This document shows positions 1-10,411 of a stretch of DNA of 64,000 nt, piece by piece. The DNA comes from Zhengitettix transpicula. Its lineage: Eukaryota; Arthropoda; Insecta; Orthoptera; Tetrigidae. The notes beneath the pieces are model-generated. The model searched no databases, was not told the DNA's origin, and was given only the letters and a program-made list of their open reading frames with translations. Each line of letters begins with the position of its first letter. Within the stretch, counting starts at the first letter, position 1. The stretch is taken from assembly GCA_037074705.1 (NCBI GenBank), contig CM073590.1, forward strand, positions 133,319,600 to 133,383,599, given 5' to 3'. The position numbers were made by a program, and so were the translations under genes.

Positions 1-1485
1 ATCTCTTTTCTATACCTTATTTTCTATATAATACCATAAATTATTTCTTTGTGTGTAGCTTTTGTAGGTAAGTATGTAGAAAGGCATGTTTTTTAAAGTT
101 CATTTAAACATATCAATTAACAAATTGAAATTAAATTTAAATATATTAATACTAATAATAATAATAATTACAGTTTAATTGAATTAATGTAAAATAGTGG
201 ATACGAGGTATGTAAATTTATTGTTTAAAGTTTCACTACATAACTGAATTACTTTTTTTAGTATTGGAATACATTTTTAAAGACTGTTTGGAATGCCATA
301 TCAATTATAAATTGTTACAATATGATTTTATTTTAAACATATTTTACTCTATGTTTTTAACAGTTCAAATTTAGATCTTGATCTCAACCTTTCACAAAAT
401 TGCTTATATGAAGTCTACAAGTATCAAGTTAATAAAAATACACAATTTAATGATACAAATTATTCATATATGGTTTAGATAGATAAAATGTAGCTTTTTA
501 TACATTGCCGAACTCCTAGAAGAAGATCAAGCAATAAATTGAAACTAAATGTGTTCAAAATTTGTTATTTTGTATTTTAATGATTACAAATATTGAGTGA
601 AACTTACAATTACTTTGGCAGTATTTATAGAAAATGCTGATCCCTGGTCAGTAGCATGTTGTACCCTATCTGACCTGGTTGCAAAGGATGTCATACAGCT
701 GTTGTATGCATGAGGTAATTAGGCTACAGCTTTCCTAATTGGTCCACGATATTATGGATACTGTAACTGGGAAGGAGTTGACGATTCAGCTTGTTCAATG
801 CTCATTCCATGCTATTAGGTCCTGCTGAAAAAAACATACTAGGATACAGTCTCATGAAGACACTGGATGTCCATGATGTACTCTTGTGCATTCTGAGTTC
901 CCTGAAGTTATACCCAATGGCTCACTACACTACGATGCAGGAGTAACACCCCTGAGCCTCTCCAAAACATTGCTATAATCAGTTTGAAACTATAAACTTT
1001 TAATCACACATTTTCATTCTTACTTCAAGTCATTCTGCTTCATCCATATTTGATCATTAGTGAATTACACAAACAACTATCAATTAAGTAATAAATATTT
1101 GAGGACATAGAAATTTATGACAATTTAAGAAAGAAGATGAATATTCATCATGTAAAAGAAATGATTTTCTGTGAAATGCCTTTGGAACGTATGAATAAGG
1201 GTAAATACATACTGATGTTAGACAGTATAGTTACGGTGGGAGCACTTGCGATTTGGAAATTGATCTGTAAGACTTACACAAAGAATATGTCAAATGGTTC
1301 TCATAATTCCAACCGGGTGAAAATGCGTACAATGGTAAAGTTGTCAACACCGGTAAAGCCTTCTTTAGAGGAACAAAGAATATATTTGCTTCATTCATAC
1401 TGCAAAGGTAGAAAATATATAAAATTCACAATTTCATCAAATATTTTATGCAGTACATAGAAATATATATATGTACTAAGCAGAA
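1..1485. other. No supported gene; AT-rich sequence
   Basis: I see no recognisable coding or RNA gene here. A 107-codon open frame at 1137-1460 has no family resemblance and no splice context that I can argue for. The part from about 600 to 970 is less AT-rich than its surroundings but I do not recognise it. Confidence 0.5.
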
Positions 1486-1668
1486 TACGTGGGTTCAAGT
1501 CCCGCCTGGGTCAAATATTTTCAGTCTTTCCTTCTTCTTCCATCCTTCTCTCTGCTTTGAACATATGCTTTTCTATGTGCGTAATTCTTCACCCGAGCAT
1601 ATGAATTCACATAAAGCGCAATCCTCCTATTTCTCCTATTTATTTCTATCCTTCCTCACTATCCAAGT

Positions 1669-1721
<53 letters not shown>

Positions 1722-1943
1722 GAAGCATCCATTAATTTAAGGAACTAATTTGGGTATGAAGTCACATTCGAACTTGGATAGTGAGGAAGGATAGAAATAA
1801 ATAGGAGAAATAGGAGGATTACGCTTTATGTGAATTCAGGAACAAATTTGGGGACAAAGTCACATTGGAGCTTGGATAGTGAGGAAAGATAGAAATAAAT
1901 AGGAGAAATAGGATTACAGTTTATTTGGATTCATATGCTGAGG
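1480..1943 (+). repeat. SINE-like unit with inverted and tandem copies around an (AT)n tract
   Basis: A tRNA B-box-like element, GGTTCAAGTCC, lies at 1492-1502 and is followed by a C/T-rich body; no clear A box precedes it, so the tRNA-like head looks 5'-truncated. The segment 1592-1671 recurs as its reverse complement at 1769-1837 and again at about 1866-1943, with (AT)n at 1673-1715 in the loop. The two right-hand copies are also direct repeats of a 98-bp unit, starting at 1741 and 1839. The most likely history is insertion of two opposite SINE copies followed by tandem duplication. The SINE assignment rests on the B box only; the repeat structure itself is plain. Confidence 0.55.
1673..1715. 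repeat. (AT)n microsatellite
   Basis: An uninterrupted alternating AT tract lies between the two inverted arms of the SINE-like block. Confidence 0.95.
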
Positions 1944-2087
1944 CTATATTAGCTATATATTAGTAAGGATATGACATTGTTAAAAATAATTGCAATATTG
2001 GTACGGAAAGGAAAGAGAGATAAGTTGTGGCTTACCTGAAAGTAAAGTGTGGTGTAGCCATAGGGAACCAAAGGTTGTTCTTCAAAT

Positions 2088-2160
2088 TTTCGGAGGCTAT
2101 CAGCCTCCTTCTTCAGGAAGGAGTGTTACACCATTTTGTGCACCGGCCATGTAACACTCC
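2088..2160 (-). ncRNA. Hammerhead-ribozyme-like fold
   Basis: Read on the minus strand, an 11-bp perfect hairpin (2160-2150 with 2130-2120) leads into CTGAAGA (2116-2110). A 7-bp perfect hairpin with a 3-nt loop follows (2108-2102 with 2098-2092), and then GAAA (2091-2088). This is the order helix I, CUGANGA, helix II, GAAA of a type I hammerhead. Helix III can form only about 2 bp as I read it, and the cleavage-site UH is not clearly placed, so activity is doubtful. Such motifs are known from Penelope-like elements, and a Penelope-like tail fragment follows at 2271. The flanking TGTAACACTCC arms could belong to an element terminus. Confidence 0.45.
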
Positions 2161-2270
2161 ATAAAAAATTAGGTAATATATTTAGAGATATATTGGCGTC
2201 TTAAATAGGATGTTGAGATTTATATTTGTATCTCTGATAACAATTTCTTAATAAATAGTTATTTAAAATC

Positions 2271-2360
2271 TCAGAGGCTTTCCAGAAACATTGTGTGGTA
2301 TTTATATCATCAATTCATTTTGTCTGTCATTTAGCTATTTTATCCTATTATTATATTTCA
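2271..2360 (+). mobile_element. Penelope-like 3' tail, truncated
   Basis: This is a fragment of the tail family that recurs across the window. It has CCAGAAAC, then TTGTGTGGTATTTATAT, then TTTTGTCTGT and a GCTATTTT box. The 5' half with the CTGANGA core is missing and the GAAAC is followed by ATT instead of GTT. The family is assigned through complete copies at 17.5 and 21.3 kb, which directly follow GIY-YIG sequence. Confidence 0.6.
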
Positions 2361-2921
2361 AATATGTATTATTTTTCATTTAAGAAATTAGCTACTGTAC
2401 AAACTGCTGCTTTTGAATACTTTGATTTATTAGTAGGCGGATGTCAGTTAATGTTGTAACCTGTCGAATAATTTTTAAAAGTTCACAGATATACTTATTT
2501 TTCTGCAAGATTGTTTATACCGTGTCCACTGCCAAATTCCGCCTGTTCCTTTTACTGGTTTAATTCTAGAATATTTTATTCTCCTGTTTGCTAATATTGT
2601 GAAGAAAATAACTGGATCCACAAGATGAATGATAAAGCAATTAAGTGTAAATAAATCCATTATGAATAGGCAAAAGGTGTATTCAGTTTAAAGTTTAGGA
2701 GTTAGATCCCCAAATCTTTAGCATGTATTTACTTCATTCAATGTTTCTGTTTAGTGGCTAATTGAGGAGATTCAATGATTATATGAAAAATGATAATGTG
2801 GTACAATTGACAGTTCAGGAAACATGTTACTCACAATATGTTGACAGACCTGGCAGAAAAAATTGTTGTTTTGCGAAACATCAGTTATGAGAACCTCTGT
2901 TGAGAAAATGTTATTTTAGAT

Positions 2922-3019
2922 TTAACCCTGTGCACTCGAGGGCTCCGTAGCGGAGCCCTCGAGCTTGAAGGCACATTTTAAATGGCTCCGCTCTGGAGCC
3001 CTTGAGTGCAAATGGTTAA
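2922..3019. mobile_element. piggyBac-type MITE with TTAA target duplications
   Basis: TTAA occurs at 2922-2925 and 3016-3019. Between them lie 90 bp with imperfect terminal inverted repeats: the left end begins CCCTGTGCACTCGAGGGCTCC and the right end, reverse-complemented, begins CCATTTGCACTCAAGGGC. Termini starting with CC and an exact TTAA duplication are the hallmark of piggyBac transposition. The interior adds a 13-bp perfect palindrome with a TAG loop (2936-2964), so the element can fold into nested hairpins. It has no coding capacity and would need a transposase in trans. Confidence 0.7.
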
Positions 3020-6000
3020 TAGACTTGAATATTCATTTTCTCTATGGTTTGAGATCAAATGGATTTTCATCTGAAAATAGCTTTCACCATTCACAAAGTA
3101 AAAAACATTCATTTAAAACTTTTGTATAGAGGGGTTATTACATATTAAGTGACTAGTTTGTGGAAAGTGCTCTCATGACCATCCGCGGATTTTTATGAAA
3201 ATTTGTGACAGGTGTCAGGCAAACTTAAACATGAGTTTAATTTCATCTGTCAAATGCTTCTGACTATTACACATGGTATGACTATGAGATTTTGACAACT
3301 TCGAGAGTCAAAATCTCTCTTGCTATTTCTTAAAACAGACTAAACTTGATACAATACTGAACTATATACTATTTCGTCATCTATGTAATGAAATGAACAA
3401 TAATGGCAAATGCTTCTAAAGTCTAAAATAGCAAAGAGGACTCAAAAAATTCTGCTCTAAAAAATCAATACTAAAATATTATCAATTGTTGAAGGCACCG
3501 AACATAATTGATTTTTAAGTTTACTTGAAATGAAAATATTCTGAACAAATGTTTTTTTATACTTATGTTTACTTAAAACTTACAAAAGATGTACTTTGGT
3601 TGTGTATATCTGGTACTTAAGAAAATAATAATCCCTGTGTTTGTTTAAAATGTTCTGATTTAATTTGCTCCAGTATATATAATAGGTACAGAAATGAAAT
3701 TTTCTATATTGGTAAAAATTTGCACTTTAAAGTCAAATTTAATGGCATCAATTTAATCAGTGTAGATTTGAATTTTTTCCTAATTCTACTTCCTAAATAG
3801 ACTATGTGCTTCATACTGCAGGCTTTCTAACTGACATAGAAAAAATAATATTAATTGAACGAATAAAAATCATACCAGAACATTTGTTTTTATAAAATCT
3901 GTTTCAATTGTTACTTTTTGTTGCATAAGACATGACTGGGAATTCAGTTGAACTTTTTAAATATATTTTTCCTAAGTTCGGACAGAATTTTATTATATAA
4001 CTTTAATATGTTCTTCCACGACTGTTTATTTATTATCAACAGCCTGGATTAAAACAGAGATAAGAAGATTGTGTTCTTAATTTTCTCGTTCGTTTGATTA
4101 TCAAAATCTTCCCTTTTTATACTTTCCTCAGTTTCATGAAATTTTCAAAGGAAAGAAAAGAGTTTGGATGTATGTAACAAAAAAATATAAATCCCTGTCA
4201 CATTACGTTTTTCTGAGTTTGAATAAACGAGGTTTGACTGAACATTAACCATGAGTTAAAATCTGGCCCGCGACCACAATTCTTTACCTTTGATTCACTC
4301 TCATAACTACTGAGTCACCACCCACAAATAGCCGACTGTGCTTTGATATACAAACTTAAAAAGTGTTATAAGTTTCCTACTTTGTAGAATTTCCGAATAA
4401 TCTGAAATAAATGCGATAGTATTGTTTTACGTGTTAAATATTACATTCACCTACATTACACTTAGGAATTCAAGATACCTCAATTACATACCAAAGTGGA
4501 GACTAATCCTGTGTAATTTTTAAGTGACCTTAGTTTTTCTCACGACGAATAAGTACGTTACTGTACTTAGAAAACGAAAAAAAAAAAATTTTAATAAAAT
4601 TTGGGAAAATTAAGGATGGCATTTCTTTTTAGCTTTATTTATCCATTACTTTAAACAAGCAGAAATAACCATATACTTCTTCACACTATCATAAATGTCG
4701 TGGCATCGGAAGTCATATAATGCTCATGATTTGATTTTAGGCTACTGCATATTTATGTTTCCGTCTGTCGCATTTCTGTGCTATATTGCATTTGTTGGGT
4801 TGCTTACAATCCGCTATTTAATTTCGGCTCTAAGTAATATTATAGTAATACAGGTAATGTGAAAAATGACAATTTTATGTGAATGCCCGACTTATCTACC
4901 GAAAATCATTTTATGGGGCTTGTAATATTATGAAAAATCCTTTATCATGTGCTACTTTCAGAAGGAAATGGCAATTAAAATGTGTTGCGCCAGTTATCCT
5001 GAAATTAGTTAAATCTTTTTTTAACTTTATTTAGCTGGGTCTGCAAGTAATATGCAATTCATGGCTAGGATATAATACGATATCATATGGCTAAGAGTAT
5101 ATCAATTTGGAGAGAGGGTTATGTGAAAATATTTCACACCTCTGGCATGTTATATTAGGTTCAGTTTGACAATTATTTATGTATGTCTTGAGGTAGCTTG
5201 CGTTTAGGCTTTTATGGTTGTTCTTTTTCCGAGGTTTAATTTAGTTGCACTTGTACAATTCACTATATTTTTGAGTAATTACTCTTGAACGTGTATTGAT
5301 AGCGACATTTTTTCACATTGAATTGAATAGATGGAAATGTGTTACTTATAATTCTCTCATAACTTTTTCGCTGTCTTGGAGTATGAGTTTAATCCGAGGC
5401 TATTTCTGGCAGCTAGTTGGGATGGGGCTTCCATTGTACCTCCCATGTTCTGGGTGCCAGTTTTAGCCTGCTGAGCGCTATTTTTGTCTCCCGCCGGTTC
5501 CCAACCGTGACAAATGTTCTGGGGCGCGTAGCGCTTACTTCAGATTCTTCAGTCTTATGGAACTTACAAATTTGTAATAATTTCACTTCATTTATCCTTT
5601 TTTCTTTTCAACTTCCGTATTTTTTTAATTTTTATTATTAACTATTTGAGGCTTCGGATATTTTGCATGATTACTTTGAGAATGAAATAAATAATTGCAA
5701 TGATGGAAGTTTGGCAGATACCTAAAGTTATTTCTATCAGCAAGCCATCTCATACTGTCGTATTAATAGCAGACCTAATGGATCTTTTGAACAAGTGAAT
5801 GGTGACAAATGAGTTTAGCTAGGTAGGAAGGTCGGAAAGAAATAGAAAGCCTATTTACGCCTTTTGTTTACGAAATTAGTAAAAATTTTAGGTTAAAGTA
5901 GTCACTATATTAAGTAATTTCGCTGCATTTGTAAAAATAGCTATGCGTTCCAAATGACAACAAAATTTTATGACGATTCATCCTAAAAAAAGCGCCTTTT

Positions 6001-7619
6001 AAGAAGCAATTCTCGCTGTAGAAAGAATGCTCTTAATGCGTCTTAAATTTTGATCTCATTTCGGATGAACAGCGCCAAGTTTCACTACAGTATTTTAGCA
6101 TACACAATCTACCTTTGCGTGTTTCGTCGATTTCAATGTTGTGTTTCAAATAAAACCGCGTTAAGCCGTACCCGAAGACAGTTATAGCTTCTTTGGTATA
6201 CGGGGTGAGATCGTCTATTTATAGTTGTCAACGTTACTATGAAGACGTACAAATTGATACATTTAGAGGTACAAAGAGGCAAACTTTTTATAAAATACCA
6301 GATCGAATCTGTGAAAATAAATATGATAGTGATGACTTTTCTGATGTAAATTATTAATAAAACATTCTTAGGTTTCCAATCGGGTTAAATATTTATTAAT
6401 TATTAAAAAAATATCTGACATTTATAGTATTATAAATAAATTTTTGACTCAAAAAATTGTTTATTAAAAAAAAAGAAATATACCGACTTTTAGTTCTTGT
6501 TGTAAGTCATCTTCAGCTTGAGTTTAAAATTTAGAAATTAATAATATAGTCAATTATTAGCGTAAGACCAAAATAATCGATGTGATATTGCAGGCCAAGC
6601 ATCAAATCATAATAATGATGAAAAAATTTGATAATTATTATATTTATATATAATATGTATTATTAGACTACATTTCCATAGCGTGCTCTACCATCGTTCC
6701 GACTATTTACGGTTACAGATTTCAATTATTAGTTGGGTTGCGATATTAATTGAAATATATTACTGCATATAAGTTGTTAACATTTTAACGCAACTATTGA
6801 GCTGACGACGACGACAGAGCACGCCAAGCAAACGTGTAATAATAAATGCTTTATTCATAAATATAAATAGGTTTCAACATTTTCTAAACGGAGATATAGA
6901 AGTAAATAATACTATCGATTTTTAAATACGATTATGGGCCAAAAATTCGAAAGAAACGTGTAGAACAAATGAGGCAGAGAAACAAACAAAAGACATATAG
7001 TGAGTGTTTCATTGCTCCGAGACCATTCAATCAAGTTAGAGAATACAAAATTAGCAAGTAGTGCTGATATCAATAACCATGAACACAACAGCTTACAGAA
7101 ATGGGAAGCTACTGCAATTTTACAAGACTGAAGGAGCTATGTTTAAGATAAATCTATTTTTCATATTAAAAGTTTTCCAGGCTTTTATCAGCCGCTCCTC
7201 AATCCAAGACGTTTCCGGTCACTAGAATTTTTTTTTTCATGTTTGTGCTTATGTCATGTTATCAGCATGGTTAAAAATGTCCAGTAATTTCCTCCCATTC
7301 CCGTTCAGGGAAACGGTCTTAAACTACTACATTGAATTATGAATCTTTTTCGAAAAGTAGCACGAAAATTGTAACTGAACTTAAATTAGTGTACGAAAAC
7401 ATTTACATCATTCATCTCAGATAACAAGATTGGAGAGAGTTGGGTATATTATTAATGCTTAAATAATGCCAACATTAGTTATATAGAAAAAAGCACGAAT
7501 GCACTGGATAAAGTTACTAGTTATTTTCGTAAATAAGAAGGCCACGAAAAGTAATAGTTATATTCCATAAATGGAAAAATATCAGCCTATTAAGTCAGAA
7601 ATATATTATGAACAAAAAT
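3020..7619. other. No supported feature; AT-rich intergenic or intronic sequence
   Basis: I find no gene, RNA or clear element. A slightly richer stretch at 5390-5560 holds a 74-codon frame without family resemblance. A 9-bp inverted repeat, GCGTGCTCT at 6681-6689 and AGAGCACGC at 6816-6824, encloses 126 bp and may be a decayed terminal-inverted-repeat element, but this is weak. Confidence 0.5.
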
Positions 7620-7715
7620 TTAAAATATTATAATAGAAAAAAAAACACTAAAACAGACACAACGTTTCGTCCGTAATTTTTTTGGGACCTCCTTATGTTA
7701 AATTGAGAGATTTAT
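7620..7715 (-). mobile_element. Possible Penelope-like tail of another family, with hammerhead-like core
   Basis: On the minus strand the order is AGGAGGTCC, an A-rich loop, GGAC, then GAAACG. The GTCC/GGAC stem (7688-7685 with 7672-7669) directly abuts GAAACG at 7668-7663. The CTGANGA box is degraded to TAAGGA. After GAAACG come TTGTGTCTGTTTTAGTG and a T tract, which resembles the tail layout of the main family without being the same sequence. Confidence 0.4.
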
Positions 7716-8322
7716 TAGTTCATTTTTTAATTAGTTTTCAATATTATTTTACAAAATTGATGAAAAGATTATTAAAATGTCATCATTTCTAGTGTGATAT
7801 ATATTTTGTCAGTTATTCTCCTGGGAGATAATTGGCATGTAATGGCGTATATTTAGAAATTTCTTTGTGAATTGTTATGTTGAATGTTCATATCTCATAT
7901 TACGGCCAGACCCGCCACTGGCTGTGTCAGCACCCGACTGCAAAACATACAACGCCGCCCTCTCTTGTACTATTTTTCCTGACTAGGCTCGTAGAAAGGT
8001 GTTTCAGTTTGGTTACTTTTGGGAGGGTATAAGAAAACTTTTACAGTCGAACTATTTACTGTACTTACGATGTTTTTAACGTAGAATTTTCAAAAATCAA
8101 TTATTTAAAACTTACCTATTTTATTAAAAATGAATGGGTACTATTTAATTAGGATAATTAATAAGATATACCTAAGAATAGAAACTCTAGTATATATACC
8201 TATGTTTTTGATCAAACCAAGAAAAATTCAATTAGTGTATGTTACTTAGTTTATGAATGAGTTATTTTTATTTTAAGGCTCAAACTGGAACATAGGTGTA
8301 TCAACAAAAAATAAAATTCTAT
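7716..8322. other. No supported feature
   Basis: AT-rich sequence. An isolated GACCCGCCACTG at about 7909-7920 resembles the reverse complement of a hAT terminal repeat beginning CAGTGGCGGGTC, but no partner end was found. Confidence 0.4.
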
Positions 8323-8955
8323 TTATTTTATATTTGCGAAATCTGCTATTATTTTTCTAGTATCCAAACTATCTGACATTACAGATTCTATCGAAATGAT
8401 AAATAGTTAACCTTAATATATTATAATTATTTATAATTTTTAACCTTGAAAAAGATTTTTCTCCCGATGCAATTGTAAAAGGTAGAGTAAGAAATATTCT
8501 AAATCCTTTTGATGTGTTTGGAAAATTTGACATTAAATTATTTGTGAAAAGATATTGCAAAAGTGAGTGTTGATCACTAGACTGATTTTCTGTAAAATTC
8601 AACTTTAAAGCATTAATTTAAACTGTACAAATCAATACCGTCAAGTCAGCTTCATTCCTTGAATCATCGTCTTTATGTTTCAGATGTAAATCTTTACAAT
8701 GTTTTATCTAGCGTTCTTTGGAATAAGTAAATAATGAACTAGGCCTACTGAAAAAGCAAACACTTCGTCTACAGATTTTAACTCTTCAGCTTCATTAAAA
8801 AATAGATTTAATGTCTCATATCGGATTTTTTTTAAAAAACACTCCTTTTCAATTGATTTTAGGTTCTAATATAACTTCATCCCTTTGTTCATACTGCAAT
8901 TGTTTCAGTTTTTTTATTTGACGACTAGCTGGTACTTTCCACCTATAGTGAATTA
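8323..8955 (-). pseudogene. hAT transposase remnant (ZMYM1-like), C-terminal half
   Basis: The clearest part, 8602-8369, encodes a hAT C-terminal dimerisation region, with FPNTSKGFRIFLTLPFTIAS followed by GEKSFSRLKIINNY, matching the transposases annotated as zinc finger MYM-type protein 1-like. The frame then shifts and continues as SIESVMSDSLDTRKIIADFA to a stop at 8325-8323. Upstream on the same strand, other frames give CKDLHLKHKDDDSRNEADLT (about 8710-8640), ETLNLFFNEAEELKSVDEVF and RQIKKLKQLQYEQRDEVI (about 8935-8760), all in family order. There are at least three frame changes and in-frame stops, so it is dead. The N-terminal part and the first two catalytic acidic residues are not visible. 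A domesticated gene is excluded by the breaks. Confidence 0.8.
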
Positions 8956-9480
8956 ATTGAACAGCTATAAAATACATTGAATTTTATTGCATCAATCCCA
9001 ACAAACATACCTCCGAATTTCTTTACGAATTCAATACTTAAATTTACTCCTAGAGTATTGCAGGATGTAATTGTCTTCTGACATTACAAAATATTAAATT
9101 GATGAAATTGTTAGCTAGATTCAGAATGTAAACAAATAGTCGCCATTGGTGTCACTAATATGGTACGAAAATTAACTTACATTTTCCGCAAGGATAGTAA
9201 AGTATTTCGTATCGTTTTTTATTATCATTCGATGGAGTATTGCTGAATATTATTATACTTTTTATTCAATTAAAATATTTCTGCTTTATTTCATTACCGG
9301 CAAAATGAGATATTTTCTTTGTTCGTCTCTTTCGTAACAATATGACTACGTTACTCTTATAAGGACTATAAAATGATGCGGTTCCTAGTAACTGTAAACG
9401 AATAAACTGTTAGAAATAAGAATACGGCCAGTGACACATACACCATATGTATTTAAATTATGGAACCTGACACAACGCGG
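8956..9480. other. No supported feature
   Basis: Continues upstream of the ZMYM1-like remnant; it may hold more of that transposon, but I could not follow a frame. Nothing else was recognised. Confidence 0.4.
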
Positions 9481-9612
9481 GTGCTTGAGTTTTTTGACTC
9501 GTACCTTGCTGAAGAAAGGGACAGGAATCCCAGAAACGTTGTGGGGTATTTATATTATTACTTATTTTGTCCGTATTTGGCTATCTTTCTTATTATTAAC
9601 CTATATAAAAAA
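9481..9612 (+). mobile_element. Penelope-like 3' tail, well preserved
   Basis: The sequence contains CTGAAGA at 9509-9515, then a GGGA...TCCC hairpin, then GAAACGTTGTG from 9533. After this come GGTATTTATATTATTAC, TTTTGTC and GGCTATCTTTCTTATTATT. The CTGANGA-hairpin-GAAAC order is the conserved core of the family and matches the catalytic core of a hammerhead ribozyme. No coding remnant is attached. Confidence 0.65.
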
Positions 9613-10039
9613 ATGTGATTTTTAACGGTGCGAATTTCTGCTTCGATATCGAAAACTTAAAGCTGCTGGCTAGCGGCGCATTCGCTCCCGTTAATGCAGC
9701 CAGCTGGTCATACTCGCCGTGACTGTACACGTTTTATATCTGTATACCTTCCCCCCGGTGTCACCCGTGAATCTCAACCAACTGCCTCTTTTTTGTGTTA
9801 CAAATCGGACAGCTCAGAGCCGTGCCGTGCAGCAATCAGTAATTAAACATTTAATTAAAAATAGTTTATAATGTCAAAACAAAAATAATATTCCTACATT
9901 GTGGGTACGATATTTAAAAAAGTCACAATCAAAGATAATTTGAAAGAAAACAACATTTAAGAAGCATCAAAGTGCGAAAATCTACTGCACGGCCTTGCAT
10001 ACAACACTGACACCATGCGTAGCTTGTTCCAAATTAAAC
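9613..10039. other. No supported gene; richer patch of unknown origin
   Basis: The stretch from about 9660 to 9830 is less AT-rich than its flanks (CGGCGC, CTCCCG, CCAGCTGG). It is perhaps part of the hAT-related element that ends at 10303. No frame supports a protein. Confidence 0.35.
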
Positions 10040-10303
10040 TTTATTTAAAATATCTGCGATGGAAAAATACTTTCATGTTAAAAATGCGTGTCAATTTGGT
10101 GCTAAATTATTCCGCTCTTAAAAATTGGACAATGTTGGACACTTTGTAGACGGAATTTTAAATGTAGCATGTTACTTGTCAGTCAGAATATAGGTAACAC
10201 TGTCGAGGTTGTAGTATTAATATTTTACGTAGTTATCCTTGTAAAAATGGTTTCTTGCGGTGATGTAGCGCACAACTAAAAGAAAACTCATGAGCCGCCA
10301 CTG
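10040..10303. mobile_element. End of a non-autonomous hAT-like element
   Basis: The right boundary is GAGCCGCCACTG (10292-10303), the reverse complement of CAGTGGCGGCTC, a typical hAT terminal inverted repeat start. The inner sequence, including GGTTTCTTGCGGTGATGTAGCG and the stretch from GGACAATGTTGGACAC onward, is related to 26480-26690, so the segment is dispersed. The other terminus was not found. Orientation places the element to the left of 10303, so it is not the terminus of the transposase pseudogene that starts just to the right. Confidence 0.45.
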
Positions 10304-10411
10304 CCAAAGAGTTATTCGACTTAATAACGCGTTATCAGTTAAAAGTTTTACGTGTATTACCTTATCAAACTATATCAATACTCAGCGCATCTCAGTAATA
10401 TAGTATAACTA

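Noticed and set aside
1480..1510. Functional tRNA gene
   Set aside because: Only a B box and partial T-arm are present; no acceptor stem or A box can be folded.
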